Origin: an uncultured Clostridia bacterium
Lineage (GTDB): Bacteria > Bacillota > Clostridia > Oscillospirales > Ruminococcaceae
Assembly: GCA_945873955.1 (NCBI GenBank)
Contig: CAMCFA010000007.1
Span: forward strand, 1 to 64,000
Direction of reading: 5' to 3'
Length of the DNA: 64,000 nt
The notes under the pieces were generated by a model. It had not been told where the DNA came from, did no database searches, and saw only the letters and a program-made list of their open reading frames with translations. Positions 31,756 through 39,540 of this stretch are shown one piece after another. The position numbers and the translations under genes are program-made. Position 1 is the first letter of the stretch, and each line of letters begins with the position of its first letter.

Positions 31756-33048
31756 TCAAAAACCTCTCGTCGGGTCATTATTGGTTTTGGTCAGATCGTT
31801 CTCATAATGAGGAGCAGGCTTTACCTTGTGCATCGTATTTATTCCCGAAAGCTCGTAAAACGATGTTTTCTCGCGCTGACTGTTATTTTGGTTAAAGTTA
31901 TTGAGGGTGTCCGAGATATTCTCCTTCATCGCTTCCACCTTTGCTTTTTCTTTTTTTTCCTTTGTGGTGATACCAAGCAGGTCAGCAAAGAAATCTATCA
32001 TTTTCTGCCAGAAGGACTTGCTGATGTTTTCAGCGGAGTCTTTTATATTGGGAGTAAGCAGTGTTATCTCGCTCTTTTCAGGATCCTTGACTGTGACCTC
32101 TTTTCCGTCAAGAGCTTTAGCAATGACTTCCTGCTTCAGCTCATCCTGTGAGCTTTTATCAATTCTTTCCCGGCTGAACATAGGCTGTCCGTCCAGCATA
32201 ATGTTTTTGAAATCTATGGAAAGATCGTTTATGCCATTATCAAACACATTATTTGCCCACGCCTTTTCCTCTTCCGAAAGGGAGTTGCTTCCGAAATGCT
32301 CAACGAAATCCTGAGGCTTTACCTTGGATTGATTTTCGACCGAGACATCAAGATCACGAACCGTCTGCGCATACACTTCCTCCTCTGAAGCAAGCGCAGC
32401 AGAATTATCTCTCATCTCATCAACGATCATCTGCACAAGAACGTTGTCACGACCCAAATTATCTGAAGTTATATCCAGAGCTTGATCCAATTTTCTATTC
32501 TGGGACAGCGCGTCGTTGATCGAATAGACCGTTGCCAGAGAGGTTTCCATGAACTCTTTCGCTTTTTGGTCAGAATTTTTATCCCCTTTGATGGTATCGT
32601 ACTCATCTGTAAGTTTCTGAACAAACGCCTTTCCCTCATCGGTCTTTGCCTTTACCGATAGGGTTTCCTCGACATAATTCTTCAGTTCGTTTTTCAGTTC
32701 CTGCTTCTGTTCCTCGCTCTGATCCTTGAAAAGCGAATTGTTCTGTTGATCGTTAAAGAACTCATCTATTCCGTTGTTGATCTTATCTGTAACAAAAAGA
32801 CTGTTCAGTACAGACATGGTGAAGGCGCTTGCCCGCGAAGCATTTCTCGTTTCGGGCAATACCGAATTATCCGTAGTGAAAGCGCCATTTGTTTGGAATC
32901 TTCTCCCCAAATCATCGAAGAAAAGGACAGTAGCCGTATAAAACTTGTCTCCGGAAGCGTTCTTGAAATGAATCCCCATAGGCAACTTCAGCTTTGCGCT
33001 ACTTACTGCACTCTCGAGAATCGTGTCAAACAACTGTTGTTTTTCCAT
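31756..33048 (-). CDS. SFxEL-tail family protein B (candidate T4SS cargo)
   Basis: C-terminus SQREKTSFYELSGINTMHKVK...DPTRGF; shared LSEEEKAWANNVF and DGQPMFS blocks. Confidence 0.75.
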   Translation of the reverse strand: MEKQQLFDTILESAVSSAKLKLPMGIHFKNASGDKFYTATVLFFDDLGRRFQTNGAFTTDNSVLPETRNASRASAFTMSVLNSLFVTDKINNGIDEFFNDQQNNSLFKDQSEEQKQELKNELKNYVEETLSVKAKTDEGKAFVQKLTDEYDTIKGDKNSDQKAKEFMETSLATVYSINDALSQNRKLDQALDITSDNLGRDNVLVQMIVDEMRDNSAALASEEEVYAQTVRDLDVSVENQSKVKPQDFVEHFGSNSLSEEEKAWANNVFDNGINDLSIDFKNIMLDGQPMFSRERIDKSSQDELKQEVIAKALDGKEVTVKDPEKSEITLLTPNIKDSAENISKSFWQKMIDFFADLLGITTKEKKEKAKVEAMKENISDTLNNFNQNNSQREKTSFYELSGINTMHKVKPAPHYENDLTKTNNDPTRGF

Positions 33049-33091
33049 TTTATTACCCTCCAAAAAATGAATTGACCTTTGCTCTTGTTGA

Positions 33092-33121
33092 TTTATACGC
33101 TGCAGTACATTTTTTGTTACA
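33092..33121 (-). promoter_or_regulatory. TGTAAC-N17-GTATAAA promoter (protein B)
   Basis: Plus strand TTTATAC-N17-GTTACA. Confidence 0.7.
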
Positions 33122-33248
33122 ACAACGCATTGAGTTATTTTGATTTGGCTTCAGGCAGCCTCAATAAACCATATGTTATACTATGCGTTTGCCAAGCTCT
33201 TGTGCTGAGAAACGATCGGAAAATATCCCGAATGCTTTGCTGAAAAAC

Positions 33249-33283
33249 GCCCCCTTAGTGTAGACTGTCTGCTCTAAGGGGGC
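33249..33283 (-). terminator. terminator GCCCCCTTAG...CTAAGGGGGC then T-tract (minus strand)
   Basis: 10-bp perfect stem followed by GTTTTT on minus strand. Confidence 0.8.
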
Positions 33284-33379
33284 ACATCAATTTAGAAAAG
33301 GATTTTGCTTGTAACCTATCCGTACCGCCGTTGCCTTTGCCGTATTGTTCAGAAAATGTATTCTCTTACTTACCGAACA

Positions 33380-34762
33380 TTAACGCTTCTTAGTTGGCGT
33401 CGCCAGTTCATTGGTTTTTTCGTTAGTCTTCACCTTCGCATTAGTATTCCGGGGCGTCTGCCTATTGTTATCCTTTGATTTTTCTATGAGAGAATTAAAC
33501 GACATTTTAACGCGTTCTGAAGTGTTGTTCTTTTCGTATTTGTCGTTCATCTCATTGATCTGTTCGTTTATCTTTTGCCTGTCAGAGGTTTTATGGACAG
33601 CAGATAAGATGGCTTCCCAGATGACCTCAAATATTCTCGCCAGTCCGGTAGATTTCTCGTTGTCATTATGAATAGAGGGGTTGATATAAGTTGACTCCTT
33701 AGAGTTGTCTTTCTGGATAGTAACACTATCTCCGGAAAGCATTGAGGCAACGATCTTGCTGGAAATATCCTGATGAGTTAATTCGTTGTTATTGAGCTTC
33801 GTGAGATCATCAGCAGTTATGATAGAGCTGCCGTTTGCTTTGTAGTCAGAATAGATAGTATTTCCTTTGCTCTTGCCTATTTCACTGGCCTGATACTCGC
33901 TTTCAATGTCCATGAATATTTTGTCTGCCCATTCTTTATCAGCGTCGGTAAGATTATTCTCGTTGAAACGCTGAAGGAATTCGTGAGGATTTACAGTTTT
34001 GTCCTTATCGAAAGCGATACGAACATTTATACTGTTATCGGACGAATAAGAATTTGATTCAAACCAGTTTGCCTCATTCGGTACCCTATCCTGAAAATTA
34101 TCGGCATGATCAGATACCGCCGTTGCGATGTTGACGAGGAACTCACGATTAAAGACCTTCTTCATTACATCTGCGTCAGGTGTGTTCAAATATTTTGCAT
34201 CTTCCGGTGTGGCACCGTCCAGCAGCTGCTTATTTAAAGTATATACATATTCAAAGCCGCTTTGCAGAAAACCCTTCATTCCACGCGAAGAGTTTGTGAA
34301 CTGATCTTTCAGACTCTGCGAAAGATCCTGAATTCCCTGCGACACGTTTATGCTTTCTATCTTATTATCTACATACTCATTCATTAGTTTGTAAAGCTCG
34401 GCTTTGTCCACATTGCCTAAACCGTTTTCTTCAAACCACTCGTTGTTGTTTGAGGTGTCTTGAAACAGATTTCCAAGGATGTCCTTTATCTGCTGGGCGG
34501 CGCACATATTGCACATTGCGCGAAGCGTGCGTACAGATGAATAAGCGGTATTTAGCACTTCACGATTTTCCGCAGTGTCATTAGCAAAAAAACCTCTTTC
34601 TTCATACTGCTGCTGCAGGTCGTTAATATAGTCGCCGAAAGAAAGCATATCCACGCCAAATTTGGTTTCGTCCGCCTTAAAAAATACGTTCTGTTCTAAA
34701 CTCTCTTTCGCGTCTTGAAATACCTTGTCAAAGATCACATCATAAATTTTCTCGTTTGCCAT
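33380..34762 (-). CDS. SFxEL-tail family protein C (candidate T4SS cargo)
   Basis: C-terminus SERVKMSFNSLIEKSKDN...TPTKKR; shared EFLQRFNENNLTDADKEWADKIF. Confidence 0.73.
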   Translation of the reverse strand: MANEKIYDVIFDKVFQDAKESLEQNVFFKADETKFGVDMLSFGDYINDLQQQYEERGFFANDTAENREVLNTAYSSVRTLRAMCNMCAAQQIKDILGNLFQDTSNNNEWFEENGLGNVDKAELYKLMNEYVDNKIESINVSQGIQDLSQSLKDQFTNSSRGMKGFLQSGFEYVYTLNKQLLDGATPEDAKYLNTPDADVMKKVFNREFLVNIATAVSDHADNFQDRVPNEANWFESNSYSSDNSINVRIAFDKDKTVNPHEFLQRFNENNLTDADKEWADKIFMDIESEYQASEIGKSKGNTIYSDYKANGSSIITADDLTKLNNNELTHQDISSKIVASMLSGDSVTIQKDNSKESTYINPSIHNDNEKSTGLARIFEVIWEAILSAVHKTSDRQKINEQINEMNDKYEKNNTSERVKMSFNSLIEKSKDNNRQTPRNTNAKVKTNEKTNELATPTKKR

Positions 34763-34815
34763 AATGGTTTCCTCCAAAAAATGTCTTAATGATTCGGGAT
34801 TGCCATGTTCATTAA

Positions 34816-34845
34816 TTTATACGCCGTTTGAGCGTTAATGTAACA
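34816..34845 (-). promoter_or_regulatory. TGTTAC-N17-GTATAAA promoter (protein C)
   Basis: Plus strand TTTATAC-N17-GTAACA. Confidence 0.7.
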
Positions 34846-34874
34846 AAAAAATCCCGTTGTCCCCAGCAGCCTGC

Positions 34875-35150
34875 TCAGATATAGTCAAGAGCCGCAAAGA
34901 ACATTTCATACAGATCGTCCCAGCCTTCGGGAGCCTCAACGCCTCCGCCGTTGACCGAACGCAGCATCATGGCGCAGGAGGTTTCCCCTTCGTCGATAAG
35001 CTCCGCGGCAGTTATCGGAAAACCTTCTGACGTGGCAAGGGAGCAGAGCGCATTCACGGGATTCCGGTCGCTGCGCGTTGCATATATCCTGTCCTTAAGC
35101 TGCTTGTCGTTTTTGGCTTTTTCAAGAAGCAATGTAAGGCTGTCATTCAT
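34875..35150 (-). CDS. Nif11-like leader/peptide domain small protein
   Basis: LLLEKAKNDKQLKDRIYA...ALCSLATSEGFPITAAELIDEGE then GGG. Confidence 0.5.
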   Translation of the reverse strand: MNDSLTLLLEKAKNDKQLKDRIYATRSDRNPVNALCSLATSEGFPITAAELIDEGETSCAMMLRSVNGGGVEAPEGWDDLYEMFFAALDYI

Positions 35151-35177
35151 ATTTGAAGATTTCCCCTTTATTGTTAT

Positions 35178-35474
35178 TCATTCGATCGTCAGAAAATCCA
35201 TAAATCCCGTAAGTTCAAAAACCTCTTTGATAGTTTCGCTTACATGAACGAGGACAAATTTCCGCGTTCTGCCCATGAGCTTCTGCGATTTCATAAGCAC
35301 GCGTAGCCCGGCGGACGAGATATATTCGAGATTCCCGAAATCGAGTACCAGCTTGTCAATATCGCCGACAGACGACTGTATCTCATTCTCTAGCTGCGTT
35401 GAAGATGTGGCGTCAAGCCTGCCGCATACTTCAATTGTAAGCGTAGTACCGTCTAAAGTTTTGTTTAAAGTCAT
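35178..35474 (-). CDS. STAS-domain anti-sigma-factor antagonist-like protein
   Basis: DKLVLDFGNLEYISSAGLRVLM. Confidence 0.9.
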   Translation of the reverse strand: MTLNKTLDGTTLTIEVCGRLDATSSTQLENEIQSSVGDIDKLVLDFGNLEYISSAGLRVLMKSQKLMGRTRKFVLVHVSETIKEVFELTGFMDFLTIE

Positions 35475-35490
35475 AACAATTCTCCTTTTC

Positions 35491-35585
35491 TAAGGAATAC
35501 GCTGATCAAACAAAATCGCCCCGTTCAAGCGCACATACTCACGCGGCTGATTTTGTTACGCTGCGCTTTAATCAGCGTATTCCTA
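35491..35585 (-). mobile_element. 95-bp TA-flanked palindromic MITE-like element, copy 2 (inverted)
   Basis: TAAGGAATACGCTGATCAAA...TTTAATCAGCGTATTCCTA; overlaps the TAG stop of the gene at 35583. Confidence 0.75.
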
Positions 35586-37184
35586 AACAATTCTTACCGT
35601 TGCAAACGGCAGTTGAGCAAGCGTAAATTCGCTTTTGGACTTGGAAACCCGGGTTTCGTTGCCTTCCTCGTCAAAATATCGCACGGTTTTGTCGAAAGTA
35701 TAGCCGTCAAAACCGACAACCAGAGTTTTACCGCCGTATCGTGCGGAAAAATATGCCGCGCCGCTTAGGGACGACCAGTTTGTTTCTCCCGATTCAAAAA
35801 TATTTCTGAATCCGTCCGTCGTGGACGAGATGTTTACTCCCCACGAAAAATCAAGGATCGACGGGATATCGTCCGATGAAAGATATGTAGAGCAGAATTC
35901 ATTGAGCCAGTAGGTTTTCAGGTAAACAGCCTTGTATTCAATAACACCGAATACGGTATAACGCTCAATTTTGTAATATTCAATCCTGTTTTTGAACACA
36001 AGCTCCAGCCTTGACTCCTCGTTCGAAACAAACTCATTTCCGTTATCGTCTGTGTCAGTGTAATCCTTGACCGAGAACGACTGCAAAACGTTGTTTTCAC
36101 GTTTTTTCGCGTCTTTTCCGGGATCCTCAAGCTCAACCTTGAAACTCGTTCTTCTGTCGCGGTTGTCTATGCCGAACTTGATAGTCTTTTTTCCTTCGCT
36201 CAAAACGTAAACGCAGTTTCCCGCGGCAGCATTTGAGGAAAGAATGTTTCCTCCGACAACGGTTTTAACATTGCTCTCTTTTTTTCTCAGAATTATTGTC
36301 CTTTTGGTTACGTTGTCAACGACCTCGCTTTTCAGTTCAACCTCGTACATAACGTTTACCTGATTAAAGTTATCGTCGGTAGGAAGAATCATAAAAGTCG
36401 CGGCAAATTTGTTCTCGTCCTTATTTTTCACCGCAAGGTCTGTACAACAGAAATTGTTGTTATCACCCTCTATTCCGAGTTCATCTCTAATTTTTTCCTT
36501 GTTGTCACTACTGAGTTTCCAGATCTCCTTATCGTAATACCTGAAAGAAATTCCATCACCGCCACTTACTGCAAATCTGATGAAAAAATACCCGACATTA
36601 ATGACATAATCCGCATAATATGTATTTCGCCTAACTCTGACGGGATTTCCGTTCATTTTTCCAGCGTCACCGGGTGGATAATACTCTTGACTATGAATTT
36701 CATTATATTCTTCGGTTACAAAGTCGTATTCCGCAATCGTCCAGAAATATTTGAGTTTTGCTTTATTCTTGTCGTAATAGCCCTTTTTGTTCACAAAATT
36801 GTATCCCGGGTCGCTCTCGTCACCGCTTTCCGAATTGCTTTCCAGGTCGGTCTCGGTACCAACCTCATCATCATTCAACACGGTGATTCCTGTGTAATAG
36901 TAATAGGCAACATTTCCGTAAATGTCGATCAGTCTGAAATCCGAGATATCCGCCTCGTAGGTGCAGTTGTTGAACACAAACGCACGCCGTCCACCGGGAT
37001 ATTCGCCGCTGACGGCGCTGTCTTGGTTATTCATCTCAACGTCCAGACTAAGATTGCTGTCAACGTCAAAATATCCGTCGTTATCTACACCAAGTATCGA
37101 ATGACAGGCAAAACACCCTGTCATAAACAGCATACAGCAGCATAGCAGAGCAGCACATATTCTGTTTTTCAGCGAAAAACGCAT
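35583..37184 (-). CDS. secreted lipoprotein of T4SS operon, function unknown
   Basis: Signal LLCCCMLFMTGCFACHS; no family recognised. Confidence 0.6.
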   Translation of the reverse strand: MRFSLKNRICAALLCCCMLFMTGCFACHSILGVDNDGYFDVDSNLSLDVEMNNQDSAVSGEYPGGRRAFVFNNCTYEADISDFRLIDIYGNVAYYYYTGITVLNDDEVGTETDLESNSESGDESDPGYNFVNKKGYYDKNKAKLKYFWTIAEYDFVTEEYNEIHSQEYYPPGDAGKMNGNPVRVRRNTYYADYVINVGYFFIRFAVSGGDGISFRYYDKEIWKLSSDNKEKIRDELGIEGDNNNFCCTDLAVKNKDENKFAATFMILPTDDNFNQVNVMYEVELKSEVVDNVTKRTIILRKKESNVKTVVGGNILSSNAAAGNCVYVLSEGKKTIKFGIDNRDRRTSFKVELEDPGKDAKKRENNVLQSFSVKDYTDTDDNGNEFVSNEESRLELVFKNRIEYYKIERYTVFGVIEYKAVYLKTYWLNEFCSTYLSSDDIPSILDFSWGVNISSTTDGFRNIFESGETNWSSLSGAAYFSARYGGKTLVVGFDGYTFDKTVRYFDEEGNETRVSKSKSEFTLAQLPFATVRIV

Positions 37185-38459
37185 TTATCTCACCGTGATC
37201 CTTCTGTTCTTCTGAATGATGTAATAGCCCACCGCTGCAATTATAAGTGCGGCGAAGATTATGATAATATCCAGCGGATTGATCGCTGAAACCGATTTGA
37301 TCTCCAGACGGACAAAGGTAATATTTCCTGCCTCGTCGGTCGCCGTAATGCGGTAAAGACCCGAACCATGAAGCTCGGACACATTGCCCACTATCTGCCC
37401 GTTTTTGGTAACGCGGAGTGTGCAGTCCGTATCTGAGGATACAACGACCTGCTCAGTGAAAACAATATCCGAAGTTCCATTGAAATAAAGCACCGGCGGC
37501 ACGGTATCACGCGAAAGCAAAACGCCTCTCGTCACCGAACCGTCTGTATATTCAATGAAATAATCGCCTTCTCCGCTCAGCACAACGTGATCTTTGTCCG
37601 TCAGAGGAATGTTCTCCCCGTTCAGCGTGACCGAGGTCAATTCATATCCATAGGGCGGCTGATAGATCCCAAGCCGGTTTGTCGGCTTGGTGAACACATT
37701 GAACGAGAAAAAGCGCTTCTCCATATTTCCGTCGTTGTCAAAGCAGGAAAACTCCATCGTGTATGCGCCGTCTTCTGTGATAAACCCGCTTGACGGCATT
37801 GAATAAAGATTACCGTCTCTTGTTACAGTGCAGATCACCGAGTCCGGTACAGACAGCTTGGGAGTAAAATTGACCGTTTCTCCGTCAAGAACATTTGTGA
37901 TGAACTCTGAACCGTTTATAAAGCTATGCCGGAAGTTTTCCCCGTCAATGTTCTCAAGCTCAAATCTTCCCGTGATCACTTGTTTCTCCGGAGCGGCGGA
38001 CTGTTCGCCAACAACTGCACTGAAACGCGCCTGAACAGAACCGCTGCCGTTTCGTAGATCATGTGAAACAGTGACCTCATAAGTGCCGTCTTCTGTGAGG
38101 AAATACTCGTCTGCCTGCTCAAGAAAGCCGCTGCCGCTGTTTACGAGAATTGAAACATCATCGTCTTCGCTTCCCACAAGCAGAACAGATACGGGATTTT
38201 CAGCGTCGGTCAGACGTTCGGACGAATAAAACTGCGCGTCGTCGGGAAAAGTATACCGATACATCATCGATTCGTCGTCATAGCTGCGCTCAACGAGAGA
38301 CAGATCGCTTGAAAAGCTGGATCTCTCCTCCTCAGCTGAGTCAGGAGTTTCCGCGAAACACTGCATATTCAGCGAAAAAGCAGCCAGAACCAGCGTACTC
38401 AGCGCTGAAAATGCTCTTTTAAAGCTCATGAGAAACCTCTTTTTGACGCTCCAGCTCAC
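37185..38459 (-). CDS. membrane-anchored Ig-like extracellular protein
   Basis: Signal peptide, Ig-like segments (GLYRITATDEAGNITFV), C-terminal TM plus KNRRITVR; paralog of 46474-47955. Confidence 0.65.
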   Translation of the reverse strand: MSWSVKKRFLMSFKRAFSALSTLVLAAFSLNMQCFAETPDSAEEERSSFSSDLSLVERSYDDESMMYRYTFPDDAQFYSSERLTDAENPVSVLLVGSEDDDVSILVNSGSGFLEQADEYFLTEDGTYEVTVSHDLRNGSGSVQARFSAVVGEQSAAPEKQVITGRFELENIDGENFRHSFINGSEFITNVLDGETVNFTPKLSVPDSVICTVTRDGNLYSMPSSGFITEDGAYTMEFSCFDNDGNMEKRFFSFNVFTKPTNRLGIYQPPYGYELTSVTLNGENIPLTDKDHVVLSGEGDYFIEYTDGSVTRGVLLSRDTVPPVLYFNGTSDIVFTEQVVVSSDTDCTLRVTKNGQIVGNVSELHGSGLYRITATDEAGNITFVRLEIKSVSAINPLDIIIIFAALIIAAVGYYIIQKNRRITVR

Positions 38460-38859
38460 GCGGTTTTTGCGTGAGTTTCTGCGGCGGCTCCATATTTTCT
38501 TCCCGGAGCAGCTCCTGAAAACTTGTTTTTATGCGGTATGTCCCCTCGGGACGCTCACGCTCAACAGGCCTACTTTCGGGAGCTTTTTTCACTGCTCTGG
38601 GCTTGCTGAGAGCTTCATCATACTGTTCTTTCTCAGGCTCATTGCGATAAGCGGTCTTTTCTTCGGGAGCGGCTTCGAACTTCTGCTCCTCGGCAAAATC
38701 GTTCTCGGGCACGGTCCTTTCGAGATTTTTGTCCGCAGTATGTTCCGCTTCCCCCGAAACAGGCTGCAAACCTGCTTTTATGCGCGCTTTTTCTTCGCGC
38801 AGTTGGGAAAGTTCCTTTTCCCATTGCGCTTTATGCTTCGGGTCGTCAAAATATCCCAT
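38419..38859 (-). CDS. charged protein with SFxEL tail motif
   Basis: 146 aa, C-terminus GTYRIKTSFQELLREENMEPPQ...; overlaps downstream gene. Confidence 0.6.
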   Translation of the reverse strand: MGYFDDPKHKAQWEKELSQLREEKARIKAGLQPVSGEAEHTADKNLERTVPENDFAEEQKFEAAPEEKTAYRNEPEKEQYDEALSKPRAVKKAPESRPVERERPEGTYRIKTSFQELLREENMEPPQKLTQKPRELERQKEVSHEL

Positions 38860-38860
38860 A

Positions 38861-39538
38861 TCACTTATCTCCTGTAATCATTTCTCCAATAACGCTGTTT
38901 ACTGCGCTGTACAGATCCGTATTGCTGTTTAACACCAGAACACTGTAACGTTCCGAGTCAATATCCGCCGGAATACAGCACCTCAGCTCCTTGTTTTCCG
39001 AGATCAGTTCCAGCGCCTCGTCCTCATAGCAGACATAGGCGTTGATATCGCCCGACCCAAGCAGCCCCGCCGCGGTTTCCGCATTATCGCATATCAGATT
39101 TCCGTCTGCCACGGTATTGCTGAGCGAGCGCAGGATCCTGTCCGGAAGCTCTGCCGACGCGCCTGCGATCTTTCCTGTAAGTTCGTACTGGCTTGTAACG
39201 GTAAGATCACCGCCGCAGACAATGTAGATCTTGTTTTCAGCGATCGGCAGCGTCATTCGATAATCCAGACCGGGGTCGTTGGATTGGCTGAAACTTCCGA
39301 TAGCAATGTCCGCACTGCCATTGGAGAGCATATCCAGCGCGGTATTTCTGTCCGCTCTGATCATCTCCAGCGGCACTTCCAGCCCGTTTGCAATGTACTC
39401 GGCGATCTCCTGTGAGTTTTCCAGTTCAGAAGTGACGACCGCGCGAAGTTTCCCGCTGTCAAGCAACGGCTCTTCCTGCGCCTGACAGCCGCTCAGAAGC
39501 AGCACCGCCGCGAAAAATATCAGTGCTAGTCTTTTCAT
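38861..39538 (-). CDS. solute-binding-protein-like lipoprotein within T4SS operon
   Basis: Lipobox LLSGCQ; family-3 SBP-like LRAVVTSELENSQEIAEYIANGLEVPLEMI... Confidence 0.65.
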   Translation of the reverse strand: MKRLALIFFAAVLLLSGCQAQEEPLLDSGKLRAVVTSELENSQEIAEYIANGLEVPLEMIRADRNTALDMLSNGSADIAIGSFSQSNDPGLDYRMTLPIAENKIYIVCGGDLTVTSQYELTGKIAGASAELPDRILRSLSNTVADGNLICDNAETAAGLLGSGDINAYVCYEDEALELISENKELRCCIPADIDSERYSVLVLNSNTDLYSAVNSVIGEMITGDK

Positions 39539-39540
39539 AA

